Assembly: GCA_934636865.1 (NCBI GenBank)
Contig: CAKUBI010000012.1
Coordinates: forward strand, 1 to 46,441
DNA from: an uncultured Oscillospiraceae bacterium
Lineage (GTDB): Bacteria; Bacillota; Clostridia; Oscillospirales; Oscillospiraceae
DNA length: 46,441 bases
Direction: 5' to 3'
Both the position numbers and the translations under genes were made by a program. Below are positions 8,943 through 18,477 of this stretch, in pieces (the stretch's first letter is position 1; every line of letters begins with the position of its first letter). Under the pieces are notes generated by a model, which was given only the letters and a program-made list of their open reading frames with translations, was not told where the DNA came from and searched no databases.

Positions 8943-9830
8943 ATGACTCATCCCTACAAAACGCGCGAAGGCGGCGCTACGGTCACGGTTTTCGTGCCGT
9001 ATGACTGCCGCAATCACTGCCCCTTTTGTGTCAACAAGCAGGAATATGCCCATGCCGAGGGCTTCAGCGTAGAGGCGATCTTAAAGAGCATCGCCGTGAT
9101 GGACGGCATCACGCCGTACTGCGATTTTGTGTTTACCGGCGGCGAGCCGTTTGCGGACCTTGACGCGCTGCAGCGCATGCTCGACGCGGTGCCCGGGACC
9201 CACAAGGTCTATATCAACACGACCTTCCCTGTGCAGCCCGGCTGCAGCGCCGAGGAAATGATCGCTTTCACCGAGCGCAACCGCGACAAGATCACCTGCA
9301 TCAACGTCTCGCGCCACCTGACGAAGTACGTCGAGGAATCTCCCGACGAGGTCGTGGCGAAGATCGCCACGAAAAAGCGCGTGAACTGCGTGCTCTATAT
9401 GGATTATCCCGCCGACGAGCTGGAGGAATACGCCGAGCGCTGGCGCAAGTATAACATTCCCGTGCAGTACCGCTACGACTACACCGAGACCACGCCCGAG
9501 AACCTTTACAGGGAAGAGGGCGACAGGATCCTCGCAGACCTTAAAAAGCACTTTACCTACAAGGGCCTTGACGGCTGCCGCATGCGCAACGGATACCACT
9601 TCGACTACAAGGGCCTGCACATGACCTACCATAAGACCCTGCCGTACTCCACCATCGTGGAGACGGGCGAGGACGGCGTGACCTACGACATCCTCTACGA
9701 TATCCTCATCAAGCAGAACGGCGACATCCACTCCGACTGGACGGGCGTGAGGCTCGACGTGGACGCCTACCGCAAGGTCGTTTTTGAGCCCTATGACCTG
9801 CGCGTGCTGGAGGGCACCATCGATTTCTGA
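8943..9830 (+). CDS. Radical SAM domain protein
   Basis: Protein of 295 residues with the radical SAM cluster motif C22-x3-C26-x2-C29 (CRNHCPFC) and the SAM-binding FTGGEPF near residue 60. The rest of the chain has a typical partial TIM-barrel pattern but no extra iron-sulfur cluster motif is evident, and the substrate cannot be read from sequence. It is transcribed alone and faces the end of malQ across a shared terminator. The ribosome site (GAGGAC) is weak. Confidence 0.85.
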   Translation: MTHPYKTREGGATVTVFVPYDCRNHCPFCVNKQEYAHAEGFSVEAILKSIAVMDGITPYCDFVFTGGEPFADLDALQRMLDAVPGTHKVYINTTFPVQPGCSAEEMIAFTERNRDKITCINVSRHLTKYVEESPDEVVAKIATKKRVNCVLYMDYPADELEEYAERWRKYNIPVQYRYDYTETTPENLYREEGDRILADLKKHFTYKGLDGCRMRNGYHFDYKGLHMTYHKTLPYSTIVETGEDGVTYDILYDILIKQNGDIHSDWTGVRLDVDAYRKVVFEPYDLRVLEGTIDF

Positions 9831-9921
9831 AAAGGGAACGGCTGCGTGAATAACGACCGCGCAGCGAGCGAATCATATAGAATAATAATTACAAAAAGTA
9901 TAATATCGTCGAAATATAACG

Positions 9922-9962
9922 AAAAGCGGCGGTTTCGGAAAACTTTCCGGAACCGCCGCTTT
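9922..9962. terminator. Bidirectional terminator between the radical SAM gene and malQ
   Basis: A long near-perfect stem begins AAAGCGGCGG and ends CCGCCGCTTT, with A/T runs on both sides, serving both convergent genes. The rest of 9831-9982 is AT-rich and shows no gene. Confidence 0.8.
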
Positions 9963-9982
9963 GCTTTTCGATAAATGCGCGC

Positions 9983-11479
9983 TTACAGACGGCCGTAGAT
10001 GCGGGTCGTCTCGCGGATGTGCTTTGCAAGCTTCTTGTTTGCCTCGCCCGGCAGCATGCGCCACTGCCAGTTGCCGCCGCTCGTGCCGGGGGTGTTCATG
10101 CGGCAGCCCTTGCCGAGCTCGAGCCAATCCTGCATCTGCGCGACGAAGAGCCTGCTCTGGCAGCTCATGCCGCCGCGGATGATGCCGGCGTTGAAGCCCT
10201 CCTCGTCGTTCAGACCGAGGTACTTCTTCGCGAACGCGATATCCGCCTTGTCGGCCTCCGTACGCCAGAGGGCGAGGGGCGCGTTGTCGTGCGTGCCGGT
10301 GTAGCAGATGCTGTTGAAGCCGCAGCTGTGGGGCAGGTAGTCGCTCGGGTCGCGCGAATCGAAGGCGAACTCGAGCACCTTCATGCCCGGAAGGCCGGAA
10401 TCATGCAGCAGCTGCACGACCTCGGGCGAGGGATAGCCGAGGTCCTCGGCGATGAAATCAAGGTCGCGGAACCAGCCGGTCAGCACGCCCACGAGCGACA
10501 TGCCGGGGCCTTTGACCCAGCGGCCGTTTTTCGCGGTCGTTTCGCCGTAGGGCACGGCCCAGTAGCTCTCAAAGCCGCGGAAATGGTCGATGCGGATCAC
10601 GTCGAAGAGCTGCTGCGCACCGCCCACGCGGCGGATCCACCAGCCAAAGCCGTCGCGCGCCATGGCCTCGTAGTTGTAGAGCGGGTTGCCCCAGAGCTGG
10701 CCGTCGGCGCTGAAGCAGTCGGGCGGTACGCCCGAGACCTCGACGGGAACATTGTTTTCGCCCATCTGGAACATTTCGGGCTCCGCCCACACGTCGGCGG
10801 AGTCCATCGCCACGTAGATGGGCAGATCGCCGATGATGCGGAGACCGAGAGAGTGGATGTAGTCCTTGAGCGCCGTCCACTGGCGGAAGAAGAGGAACTG
10901 AATATAGGTGAACAGCTCCACATCCCCGCGCAGCTCTGCACGGCAGCGCTCGACGACCTCCGCGCTCCTGCGGCAGCGGATGTCCTCATCCTCCCACTCT
11001 GTCCACGCCTTCATGCCGAAATGGCGCTTGAGCGCCATGAAGAGGGCGTAGTTCGGGAGCCAGCGCTCGTTTTCCTTTTCGAACGCGGCCACGGCCTCGC
11101 GGTCGCGCTCAAAGCCGCGCGCCTTGGCCTTTTCAAGCAGCGCAAAGCGGCTTTCGTAAATTTTGCCGTAATCGACCGACCGGGGGTCCGAGCCCCAATC
11201 ACAGGCATTGACCTCCGCGCGCGTCAGGAGCTTTTCCTTGACAAGCAGGTCAAGGTCGATGAAATACGGGTTGCCGGCAAAGGACGAAAAGCTCTGATAC
11301 GGCGAATCGCCGTAGCTCGTCGGCCCGAGCGGCAGCAGCTGCCAGTACTTCTGCCCCGCGGCGGCGAGGAAGTCGGCAAAGTCATACGCGGCCTTGCCCA
11401 TCGTGCCGATGCCGTGCGGCGAGGGCAGAGATGAGATCGGCATCAGGATGCCGGAGGAACGTTCAATCAATGGAACCAC
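9983..11479 (-). CDS. malQ: 4-alpha-glucanotransferase (amylomaltase, GH77)
   Basis: Cytoplasmic enzyme that transfers alpha-1,4-glucan segments between maltodextrins, making longer chains and free glucose. At 498 residues it matches family length. The GH77 catalytic residues are present: nucleophile Asp298 in RIDHFRG, acid/base Glu345 in IAEDLG and Asp398 in GTHDN. It is the last gene of the LacI-controlled operon, 30 bases after the second permease gene, which indicates that the imported sugar is an alpha-glucan. The start is GTG at 11479 with a weak purine-rich site. Confidence in family is high. Confidence 0.95.
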   Translation of the reverse strand: MVPLIERSSGILMPISSLPSPHGIGTMGKAAYDFADFLAAAGQKYWQLLPLGPTSYGDSPYQSFSSFAGNPYFIDLDLLVKEKLLTRAEVNACDWGSDPRSVDYGKIYESRFALLEKAKARGFERDREAVAAFEKENERWLPNYALFMALKRHFGMKAWTEWEDEDIRCRRSAEVVERCRAELRGDVELFTYIQFLFFRQWTALKDYIHSLGLRIIGDLPIYVAMDSADVWAEPEMFQMGENNVPVEVSGVPPDCFSADGQLWGNPLYNYEAMARDGFGWWIRRVGGAQQLFDVIRIDHFRGFESYWAVPYGETTAKNGRWVKGPGMSLVGVLTGWFRDLDFIAEDLGYPSPEVVQLLHDSGLPGMKVLEFAFDSRDPSDYLPHSCGFNSICYTGTHDNAPLALWRTEADKADIAFAKKYLGLNDEEGFNAGIIRGGMSCQSRLFVAQMQDWLELGKGCRMNTPGTSGGNWQWRMLPGEANKKLAKHIRETTRIYGRL

Positions 11480-11509
11480 TTCTTTCTGGAAAACTAAGGA
11501 TGGAAGGCG

Positions 11510-12367
11510 TTAACCCTTTACCGCGCCCGCGGCCACGCCCTTGATGATATATTTCTGGCACAGCAGGTAGAACACGATGACGGGGATGATGCTCAAAAGG
11601 ATCAGCGCCATGGTCGCGCCGAGATCGACGGTGCCGTAGCTGCCCTTGAGGTACTGGATGTGGATGGGGATGGTCATGTACTTTGTGCGGTCGAGCACGA
11701 GATAGGGCAGCAGATAGTCGTTCCACACCCACATGATCTCGAGGATGCCGACAGAGATCATCGTGGGGCGCAGCATCGGCAGCACGACGGAGAAGTACGT
11801 GCGCAGCGGGCCGCAGCCGTCGATGGCGGCTGCCTCCTCGATCTCGAGCGGGATCGACTTGACAAAGCCCACGAACATGAAGATCGCAAGCCCCGCGCCG
11901 AAGCCCAGGTAGATGATGGGGATGGTCCAGGGGGTGTTGAGGTGGAGCGTATCCGCCGTTTTCGAGAGGGTGAACATCACCATCTGAAACGGCACGACCA
12001 TCGAGAAAATGCAGAAATAATAGACGATGCGGCAGAAGCGGCTGTCCACGCGCGCGATGTACCACGCGGCCATCGACGTGCACAGCAGGATGAGCGCCGT
12101 GGAGGCGACGGTGATGAACAGGCTGTAGCCCGCGGATTTCAGAAACGGGTAGTTGCCGAACGTCAGGCCCTTGATAAAGTTGGCCCAGCCGGCAAAGCTC
12201 TCGGCGTTGGGCAGGGCGAAGGTGTCGGTCTTGACGTAGGTGTTGAGCTTGAAGGAGTTGATCACGACCGTCAGCACGGGCAGCACATAGATGATGCAGA
12301 TGACGCCCAGCACGACCGAGAGGATCGTTTTGCGCCGGTTCTCGGCGGAAAGGGAGTGTTTGTTCAT
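11510..12367 (-). CDS. Sugar ABC transporter permease (MalG type)
   Basis: Inner-membrane permease of 285 residues with six predicted helices and the EAA loop (EEAAAIDGCG near residue 190) that contacts the ATPase. It pairs with the permease encoded upstream, whose stop overlaps its ATG by one base (TAATG). With the binding lipoprotein and MalQ it forms a maltodextrin-type importer (family CUT1). No ATPase gene lies in the operon; such systems commonly borrow a shared MsiK-like ATPase encoded elsewhere. Confidence 0.92.
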   Translation of the reverse strand: MNKHSLSAENRRKTILSVVLGVICIIYVLPVLTVVINSFKLNTYVKTDTFALPNAESFAGWANFIKGLTFGNYPFLKSAGYSLFITVASTALILLCTSMAAWYIARVDSRFCRIVYYFCIFSMVVPFQMVMFTLSKTADTLHLNTPWTIPIIYLGFGAGLAIFMFVGFVKSIPLEIEEAAAIDGCGPLRTYFSVVLPMLRPTMISVGILEIMWVWNDYLLPYLVLDRTKYMTIPIHIQYLKGSYGTVDLGATMALILLSIIPVIVFYLLCQKYIIKGVAAGAVKG

Positions 12368-13281
12368 TACTGCTGCACCTCCTTTTTGCGGTTGGAGCGG
12401 AGCTGGAGAAGGCCGATGGATGCGACCAGAATGAAGAACAGGACCGCCTTGGCCTGCGCGGTGCCGCGCGAGTTGGCGTTCTGGCCGTAGAACGTGTTGA
12501 GGATGTTCAGCGCGAGCATCTCCGTCGTTTTGATGGAGTTGCCGTCGGGCTGGATGAGGTAGGGCTGACCGCCCGTGAGGGCGAGGTTCTGGTCAAAGAG
12601 CTTGAAGCCGTTGGTCAGCGACAGGAACGTGCAGATGGTGATCGAGGGCATGACGTTCGGGATCGTGACCTTCCAGAGCGTCTGCCAGCGGCTCGCGCCG
12701 TCGATCTTCGCAGCTTCGAGCATATCCTCGGGAATGGCCTGCAGCCCGGCAATGTAAATGATCATCATGTAGCCGATCTGCTGCCAGCACATCAGAATGA
12801 TGAGACCCCAGAAGCCGTACTTCGTCTCCAGAAGGATCGACGTGCCGTAGCGGGAGAGGATGCCGTCGAAGATCATCGACCAGATGTAGCCCAGCACGAT
12901 GCCGCCGATGAGGTTCGGCATGAAAAACACCGTGCGGTAGAGGTTGCTGCCCCTGATGCCCTGTGTGAGCGCGTAGGCCACAGCAAAGGCCAGCACATTG
13001 ATGAGCACGAGCGAGACCACGGCGAACAGCGCCGTGAACCAGAACGAGTGCACAAAGCTTGCGTCCTGGAAGGCGCGGCGGTAGTTCTCAAGGCCGATGA
13101 AGGCCGCGTCGCTCGTGACCTTGAACTTGCAGAACGAGAGGTAAATGCCCTTAAAGAAGGGGTAGACGAAGCCGATGATGAACGCGCAGACCATCGGGCC
13201 CATGAAAAGCGGGAACCAGCGGCGGATGGGGCGGCGGATCATCGAGCTGTTGACGGCGGATGCGCTGTGCCGGTGCTTCAA
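12367..13281 (-). CDS. Sugar ABC transporter permease (MalF type)
   Basis: First permease of the CUT1 importer, about 304 residues, with six hydrophobic segments and the EAA-type loop LEAAKIDGAS near residue 190. Start choice is uncertain: TTG at 13281 sits 9 bases after GGGAG, while the upstream in-frame TTG at 13290 touches that site directly; an ATG at 13242 is a later option. A stem-loop separates it from the binding-protein gene, and its stop overlaps the next start. Confidence 0.9.
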   Translation of the reverse strand: MKHRHSASAVNSSMIRRPIRRWFPLFMGPMVCAFIIGFVYPFFKGIYLSFCKFKVTSDAAFIGLENYRRAFQDASFVHSFWFTALFAVVSLVLINVLAFAVAYALTQGIRGSNLYRTVFFMPNLIGGIVLGYIWSMIFDGILSRYGTSILLETKYGFWGLIILMCWQQIGYMMIIYIAGLQAIPEDMLEAAKIDGASRWQTLWKVTIPNVMPSITICTFLSLTNGFKLFDQNLALTGGQPYLIQPDGNSIKTTEMLALNILNTFYGQNANSRGTAQAKAVLFFILVASIGLLQLRSNRKKEVQQ

Positions 13282-13350
13282 TTGGATCAACTCCCTGCAA
13301 AAAAATCGGTCGCGATGGCGGCTTCGTGCGGCCGCCGCCGCGAAATACAG

Positions 13351-13379
13351 GAGAGGGCGGGCGAAATGCCCGCCCTCTC
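13351..13379 (-). terminator. Intercistronic stem-loop between binding-protein and permease genes
   Basis: A 12-bp perfect GC stem with a 5-base loop. There is no good T-run in the direction of transcription, so it more likely slows or protects the transcript, giving more binding protein than permease, as in mal operons. Confidence 0.6.
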
Positions 13380-13411
13380 ATTGGTCATGTCAGGTGCGAT
13401 CGACGAAAATA

Positions 13412-14728
13412 TCAGCCGTTGGCCTCGGCGTACTGGGTGGCCCAGCCGTCCACGAAGGCGGTCTTGACATTCTCCCAGTTGGCGTCGGTCTGGTCGGCAT
13501 CGTACTGGTTCATCGCAGCGACGAGAGCCGCGCGGTAAGCGTCAACGTTGGGCTGGAAGTTGGTGACCCAGGGCATGATGTAGTTGCCGTTGGTGGCGTA
13601 GTCGTTCGCGTCGGCGAGGAAGCCGTTGGTGGACTCGGCAGCCTGCTTGTAGGGCATGGCGGCGAACTCATCGACCAGCATGCGGGAGACCTCGGGATCG
13701 GTGACCATCCAGTTCATGAAAGCGAGGGTGGCCTGGATGTCCTCCTCGGAGGCCTTGGCGTTCACAGCCCAGCAGTTCTCGGTGCCGCAGTTGAGGCCCG
13801 CGTTCTCTTCGCCATCCACGCCGCAGTAGAACGGGATCATGGAGAGGTTATCAAGGCCGTAGTCGCCGGTGAGCTTGGACCACTCCCAGGAGCCGTTCTG
13901 ATAGAACACGGCCTGCTCCTTGCCGAACTCGTCCGCCGCGTCAAAGCCGCCGGCAGCAAGGTCCGCAGGATTCACAGCGCTGTTGTTGATGTACAGATCC
14001 CAGAGGTTCTTGTAGTTCTGCATGTAGGTGCCCTTGATGGAGGAGGGGCATTCCTTCCAGGCGTCGGGATCGTCAACGGACTCGTAGTAGTACTCGAGGT
14101 TGGCGAGATGGCCGGTGAAGCGCCAGCTGGAATCGTCGCTCATGGAAGAGGAGGTGAAGGCGTCGAAGCCGAGCTCGCCCGCGCGGGCGTGGATGTCCTC
14201 GGCGACGGCCTTGAGGGAATCGAAGTTGGTGATGTCAGCGAGGGTGTAGCCGGCCTTTTCGAGCAGGTCCTCGTTGACGATGATGCCGTAGCACTCGTAG
14301 CAATAGCCGATGGAGCAGAGCTTGCCGTCGGCGTCATAGAGGTTGTAGGCGTCGGTGTTGAGCTCATTGGCAACGTCGGTGCCGGTCAGGTCATAGCAGT
14401 AGTCGCCCCAGGTGTCAATGGCGGCCTGGTTGCCAACGACGAACAGCGTCGGCGGAGTGGACTTGTCCATCTCGGCGGTCAGGGTCTCGTTGTAGGTGCC
14501 GGAGGCGGCGGTGACCACGGTGACGGGCACGCCGGTCTTTTCGGTGTACATGGAGGCGACCTTCTGGAGGGTAGCGTCGGCCTCGGGCTTGAAGTTCAGC
14601 CAGTAGACGCTGCCGGCGGCGGTGGTGTCGCCCTCCTCGTTGGCCTTCTGGTCATCCTTCTGATCACCGCAGGCGACGAGAGAAAGAGACATCACGAGAG
14701 CAAGGATCAGTGCAAGATACTTTTTCAT
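13412..14728 (-). CDS. Sugar ABC transporter substrate-binding lipoprotein
   Basis: Extracellular solute-binding protein (family 1, MalE-like), 438 residues. The N-terminus is a lipoprotein signal: MKK, a hydrophobic core, then LVAC with Cys20 as the lipid anchor, followed by an acidic linker. The start is ATG at 14728 because it gives this signal peptide and follows AAGGAG; a longer in-frame reading has no ribosome site. The operon, with MalQ, suggests maltose or maltodextrin as ligand. The ligand itself cannot be proven from sequence. Confidence 0.92.
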   Translation of the reverse strand: MKKYLALILALVMSLSLVACGDQKDDQKANEEGDTTAAGSVYWLNFKPEADATLQKVASMYTEKTGVPVTVVTAASGTYNETLTAEMDKSTPPTLFVVGNQAAIDTWGDYCYDLTGTDVANELNTDAYNLYDADGKLCSIGYCYECYGIIVNEDLLEKAGYTLADITNFDSLKAVAEDIHARAGELGFDAFTSSSMSDDSSWRFTGHLANLEYYYESVDDPDAWKECPSSIKGTYMQNYKNLWDLYINNSAVNPADLAAGGFDAADEFGKEQAVFYQNGSWEWSKLTGDYGLDNLSMIPFYCGVDGEENAGLNCGTENCWAVNAKASEEDIQATLAFMNWMVTDPEVSRMLVDEFAAMPYKQAAESTNGFLADANDYATNGNYIMPWVTNFQPNVDAYRAALVAAMNQYDADQTDANWENVKTAFVDGWATQYAEANG

Positions 14729-14753
14729 TTCATCGATACTCCTTTTCAAATTT

Positions 14754-14779
14754 ATTTTCACGCGATACCGCGGGAAAAT
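14754..14779 (-). repeat. Palindromic stem-loop between lacI-type gene and binding-protein gene
   Basis: ATTTTC-A-CGCG-ATAC-CGCG-G-GAAAAT is an almost perfect palindrome touching the regulator stop codon. It could attenuate or stabilise the transcript that continues into the binding-protein gene. Confidence 0.5.
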
Positions 14780-15795
14780 CACGCTTGGATATGCCGCACG
14801 GACTGCCCCTCGCGCAGCGTGGTCGGCAGGGTGACGTGGCGGTTGCCGCCGCGCCCCTCGATCATGTCGAGCAGGAGCTCGACGCTCGTTTCGCCCATGG
14901 CGGTCATGGGCTGGCAGAGGGTGGTGAGCATGGGATGGATGTATTCCGAGACGCTGATGCCGTCGATGGCGATGACGGAGCAGTCCTCGGGGATGGAGCG
15001 GCCGCTCTCGCGCAGGGCGCGCATCGCGCCGATGGCCATATCGTCCGCGATGGCAAAAACGGCGGTGAAATCGGCGGGGGAGCGCAGGCGCTCGCGCATG
15101 GCGGCGTAGGCCCTGGCGATGGTGAAATCCTCGGCGCAGATCAGATCCTCCGGCCGCTCGGTCAGGCAGAAGTCACGCAGCGCGCGCTGGTAGCCGAGGT
15201 AGCGGAGCTGGGAGATCGAGCTGTCGTCGGGATCGGCGGTCAGCACGGCGATGCGGCGGTGGCCGTTCCGGTAAAGCTCGCTGACGGCGCGGTAGGCCTC
15301 CTGCTCGTCGGCAATGGAGACGGAGGAGTACTGCGCGGGGTCGAGCGTGCCGTAGGAATTCGTGTAGGAGCAGCAGACATAGGGCACACCCAGCAGCGCG
15401 ACCTCCTCGGGCGAGTAGTCGCTGCGCCCGCCGAGAAAGATGATGCCCTGCAGGCGCTTTTCCTTTTCCATCATCGCGCCGCACTTGAGCTCGTCGTCGC
15501 ACGAGGCGATCTGGCGCATGACCATTGTGTAGCCCGAATCGTCGAGCCTGCGCTCGATGGCGTGGATGATGTCAGTGTAGAAGGGGTTCTGCACGCCGCG
15601 CACCACAAGGCCAATCGCGTCGGAGCGGATCTTGACAAGGTCGCGCGCGCTGTTGTTGGGCACATATTTGTGCGTTTCGATCACCGCACGCACGCGCTGG
15701 CGGCTGTCCTCGCTCACGTCGGGCCGGTCGTTGAGCACGCGCGAAACGGTGCTCACGCTCACACCCGACAGCCTTGCGATATCCTTGATGGTCAT
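14779..15795 (-). CDS. LacI-family transcriptional regulator of the sugar operon
   Basis: Regulator of 338 residues. The N-terminal helix-turn-helix reads MTIKDIARLSGVSVSTVSRV followed by LND, classic for LacI/GalR. A periplasmic-binding-protein-like domain follows (residues about 60-330). The start is ATG at 15795 with AAGGGGG upstream; longer in-frame reading would run into its own operator. It is the first gene of the operon and should repress it through the palindrome at 15830-15853, released by the incoming sugar. This autoregulated layout is common for maltodextrin operons. Confidence 0.93.
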   Translation of the reverse strand: MTIKDIARLSGVSVSTVSRVLNDRPDVSEDSRQRVRAVIETHKYVPNNSARDLVKIRSDAIGLVVRGVQNPFYTDIIHAIERRLDDSGYTMVMRQIASCDDELKCGAMMEKEKRLQGIIFLGGRSDYSPEEVALLGVPYVCCSYTNSYGTLDPAQYSSVSIADEQEAYRAVSELYRNGHRRIAVLTADPDDSSISQLRYLGYQRALRDFCLTERPEDLICAEDFTIARAYAAMRERLRSPADFTAVFAIADDMAIGAMRALRESGRSIPEDCSVIAIDGISVSEYIHPMLTTLCQPMTAMGETSVELLLDMIEGRGGNRHVTLPTTLREGQSVRHIQA

Positions 15796-15829
15796 ATCCG
15801 GCGCGCCCCCTTGATCACGTCCAGATTTC

Positions 15830-15853
15830 GGAAACATTACCGGTAACGTTTCC
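15830..15853. promoter_or_regulatory. LacI-type operator
   Basis: GGAAACATTACC / GGTAACGTTTCC: two 12-base half-sites, 11 of 12 bases symmetric, with a central CCGG. It lies just downstream of the operon promoter, where a bound repressor would block elongation or initiation. Confidence 0.85.
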
Positions 15854-15865
15854 AATTCTGCTTAC

Positions 15866-15894
15866 AGCATAGCCCCTGCGGCAGGCAAAGTCAA
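15866..15894 (-). promoter_or_regulatory. Promoter of the sugar operon
   Basis: On the minus strand TTGACT, 17 bases, TATGCT. Start of transcription would fall at the edge of the operator. Confidence 0.8.
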
Positions 15895-16012
15895 ACAAAA
15901 CTTGTCGTTTCTGGCAAAAATAGGAGAAACAGACAAGAAATACGGACTGCCTATTGGCAAAATAGCCAACGAGCGCGGCGGCTGCGCCCTTAACAGCCAG
16001 CTTATGCCGCTT

Positions 16013-16026
16013 TGAAAGCGCTTTAT
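16013..16026. promoter_or_regulatory. Candidate cre-like site
   Basis: TGAAAGCGCTTTAT contains the perfect palindrome AAAGCGCTTT and resembles catabolite-response elements except for the last bases. It lies about 120 bases upstream of the sugar operon promoter. Catabolite control is plausible but unproven. Confidence 0.4.
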
Positions 16027-16080
16027 GAGAGCCTAAACGCCGAAAAACGGGAGAAATATGGGCTGTGTTCCCTGACGGCA

Positions 16081-16124
16081 AAAAAGATCCCCGCCCTTCG
16101 CCGGAAAACGGCGGAGGGCGGGGA
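16081..16124 (-). terminator. Terminator of the hom-lysC-asd operon
   Basis: Read on the minus strand, a long GC stem (CCCCGCCCT... / ...AGGGCGGGG) is followed by a short gap and TTTTTT. Confidence 0.8.
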
Positions 16125-16145
16125 AACGATCTGTATGTGCGGACC

Positions 16146-17147
16146 TTACTTGAGCAGCAGCTCCGCGATCTGGATGGTGTTGGTGGCGGCGCCCTTGCGG
16201 ACCTGGTCGCCGCAGCACCAGAGGTTCAGGCCGCGCTCGTCGGTCAGATCCTCACGGATGCGGCCGACATAGACGATGTCCTGATCGGAGGTGTCGAGCG
16301 GCATGGGGTAGATCTTGTTCTTGAGATCGTCCACGAGCTTGCAGCCGGGGGCGCTGGCGATGAGTTCCTTCGCGCGCTCGACGCTGATCTTCTCCTTTGT
16401 GCGCAGCACCACGGAGACGCTGTGGCTGCGCACGACCGGCACGCGCGCGCAGGTGCAGCTGACCTTCATCTCCGGCAGGTGAAGGATCTTGCGGCCCTCG
16501 TTCTGCATCTTCATCTCCTCGCTGGTGTAGCCCTCGAAGGCCTCGCCGCCGATCTGGGGGATGATGTTGTATGCGATCTGATACTGGAAGACCTTGGGCT
16601 CCAGATGCCTGCCTTCGGCAAGGGCCTTGACTTCGTTGTTCAGTTCGTCGATGCCGCCCTTGCCCGCGCCGCTGACGGCCTGATAGGACGAGGCGATGAT
16701 CGTTTCGATGGGGCTCTCCTTGGCGAGGGCGTTGATGGCCACGAGCGTGACGATGGTGGTGCAGTTGGGGTTGGAGATGATGCCCTTGTGCCACTTCACG
16801 TCCTCGGGGTTGATCTCGGGGATGACGAGCGGCACGTTGGGGTCAAGGCGGAAGGCGCTCGAGTTATCGACAAACACCGCGCCCGCCTTGACGATCGCGG
16901 GCGCGAAGCGCTCGGCGATGTCGTTCTCGGCTGCGCCGAGGACGATGTCGAGCCCCTCGAACGCGTCGTCAGACGCTTCGACGATGGTGCATTCCTGCCC
17001 CTTGAACATAATCTTGCTGCCCGCGCTTCTGGCGCTCGCGATGGGGCGGAGGGACGCGACGGGGAAATCGCGCTCTTCCAGAATTTTGATCATTTCCTGA
17101 CCGACGGCGCCCGTGGCGCCGAGAATACCGACATTGACCTGTTTCAT
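16146..17147 (-). CDS. asd: Aspartate-semialdehyde dehydrogenase
   Basis: Makes aspartate semialdehyde from aspartyl phosphate with NADPH, the branch point to lysine, threonine and methionine. The 333-residue length fits. The N-terminal NADP-binding GATGAVGQEM, the catalytic Cys129 in NPNCTT and the downstream motif QAVSGAGKGG are all present. It follows lysC with a TAATG overlap, so the two are translationally coupled, and it is the last gene of the minus-strand operon. Confidence 0.97.
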   Translation of the reverse strand: MKQVNVGILGATGAVGQEMIKILEERDFPVASLRPIASARSAGSKIMFKGQECTIVEASDDAFEGLDIVLGAAENDIAERFAPAIVKAGAVFVDNSSAFRLDPNVPLVIPEINPEDVKWHKGIISNPNCTTIVTLVAINALAKESPIETIIASSYQAVSGAGKGGIDELNNEVKALAEGRHLEPKVFQYQIAYNIIPQIGGEAFEGYTSEEMKMQNEGRKILHLPEMKVSCTCARVPVVRSHSVSVVLRTKEKISVERAKELIASAPGCKLVDDLKNKIYPMPLDTSDQDIVYVGRIREDLTDERGLNLWCCGDQVRKGAATNTIQIAELLLK

Positions 17148-18472
17148 TACACTACATTCTCCTTTACAAAACTGTTATACAGGACACGGATGGCCTGTTC
17201 AAAGTCCTTTTCCTCCACACCCACGATGATGTTGAGCTCCTCCGGGCCCTGCGTGATCATGCGGATGTTGACACCGTTTTCGCCGAGCTTGGCGAAGATC
17301 TTACCGGAAACGCCGGGCCGGTAGGCCATCTTGCGGCCGACGGCGGCGACGATGGCGATGTGCTCCGTTACGGTTATCTTATTCGGCTGCAGCTCCTTTT
17401 GCAGCTCGCCCAGCATTTCATAGAGCGAGCGGGACACCTTGTCCGACGAAACGACGAGCGACACATTGTCGATGCCCGACGGCAGGTATTCCACATTGAC
17501 CTCGTGCTTTGCCAGCACGTTGAGAATTTTCAGGAGCGAGCCCGGCGCGCTCGACATGCCGGTTTTCGCGATCGTGATGATCGAAAAGCCCTTCTTGCCG
17601 GCGATGCCCGTAATGAAGCCGCCCTCCTCCATCTCATCCTCAATGGACTCCAGGATCATCGTGCCCGGATGGCCGGGCGCGTTGGTGTTGCGGATGTTGA
17701 GAGGAATGTTCTTCTCGCGCACGGGGAAGATCGTGCCCTCGTGCAGGACCTGCGCGCCGATGTAGCTCAGCTCGCGCAGCTCGCTGTAGGTCACGCGGCG
17801 GATGGGCTGGGGATCGCTGACGATGCGCGGGTCGGCCATCAGGATGCCGGAAACGTCCGTCCAGTTCTCGTATACGTCCGCGCCGAGCGCTGCCGCCGCG
17901 AGCGCGCCGGTGATGTCGCTGCCGCCGCGGGAGAAGGTCTTGATGTGCCCGTCGGGCATTACGCCGTAAAAGCCGGGGATGACGACCCTGCGGCCCTCGG
18001 CGGCGGAGCGCAGCGCCTCGTAGGACGCGTCCTGATCGACCGTGCCGTCAAATTTGAACTTGATCCACAGCGCCGCGTCGAGGAAGTCGTAACCAAGGTA
18101 CCCGGCCATCAGCTTTGCCGAGAAGTATTCGCCGCGCGAGGCGAGCTCGTCCTGGCTGATGCCGCTCTGCATCCTGGCCCACAGCGCGTCGAACTCCTCG
18201 TCAAGGCTGATCGAAAGGCCGCACTCGGCGATGATCTCGTTGTAGCGGTCGCGGATCATGCCGAAAATGTCCTCGCAGGTCACGCCGTACTTGATGTGCG
18301 CGGCGCAGAGATAGAGAAGATCGGTGATCTTGTGGTCGCCGGAAAAGCGCTTGCCCGGCGCGGAGACGATGACCACGCGGCGGGCGGGATCTGCTTCCAC
18401 GATGGACTTGACCTTGGCGAACTGGTGCGCGTCGGCGAGCGAGGAGCCGCCGAATTTCAAAACTTTGAGCAT
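17147..18472 (-). CDS. lysC: Aspartate kinase
   Basis: Phosphorylates aspartate, first step of the aspartate family. The 441-residue chain starts with the kinase motif KFGGSSLAD, and has SRGGSDITGA near residue 195 and two ACT-like regulatory segments in the C-terminal third, where feedback inhibitors bind. It begins 5 bases after hom and its stop overlaps asd. Which amino acid inhibits it cannot be told from sequence. Confidence 0.95.
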   Translation of the reverse strand: MLKVLKFGGSSLADAHQFAKVKSIVEADPARRVVIVSAPGKRFSGDHKITDLLYLCAAHIKYGVTCEDIFGMIRDRYNEIIAECGLSISLDEEFDALWARMQSGISQDELASRGEYFSAKLMAGYLGYDFLDAALWIKFKFDGTVDQDASYEALRSAAEGRRVVIPGFYGVMPDGHIKTFSRGGSDITGALAAAALGADVYENWTDVSGILMADPRIVSDPQPIRRVTYSELRELSYIGAQVLHEGTIFPVREKNIPLNIRNTNAPGHPGTMILESIEDEMEEGGFITGIAGKKGFSIITIAKTGMSSAPGSLLKILNVLAKHEVNVEYLPSGIDNVSLVVSSDKVSRSLYEMLGELQKELQPNKITVTEHIAIVAAVGRKMAYRPGVSGKIFAKLGENGVNIRMITQGPEELNIIVGVEEKDFEQAIRVLYNSFVKENVV

Positions 18473-18477
18473 GGAAG

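Noticed and set aside
13175..15109. Long plus-strand frame across the sugar operon
   Set aside because: Crosses three convincing minus-strand genes and their intercistronic hairpins.
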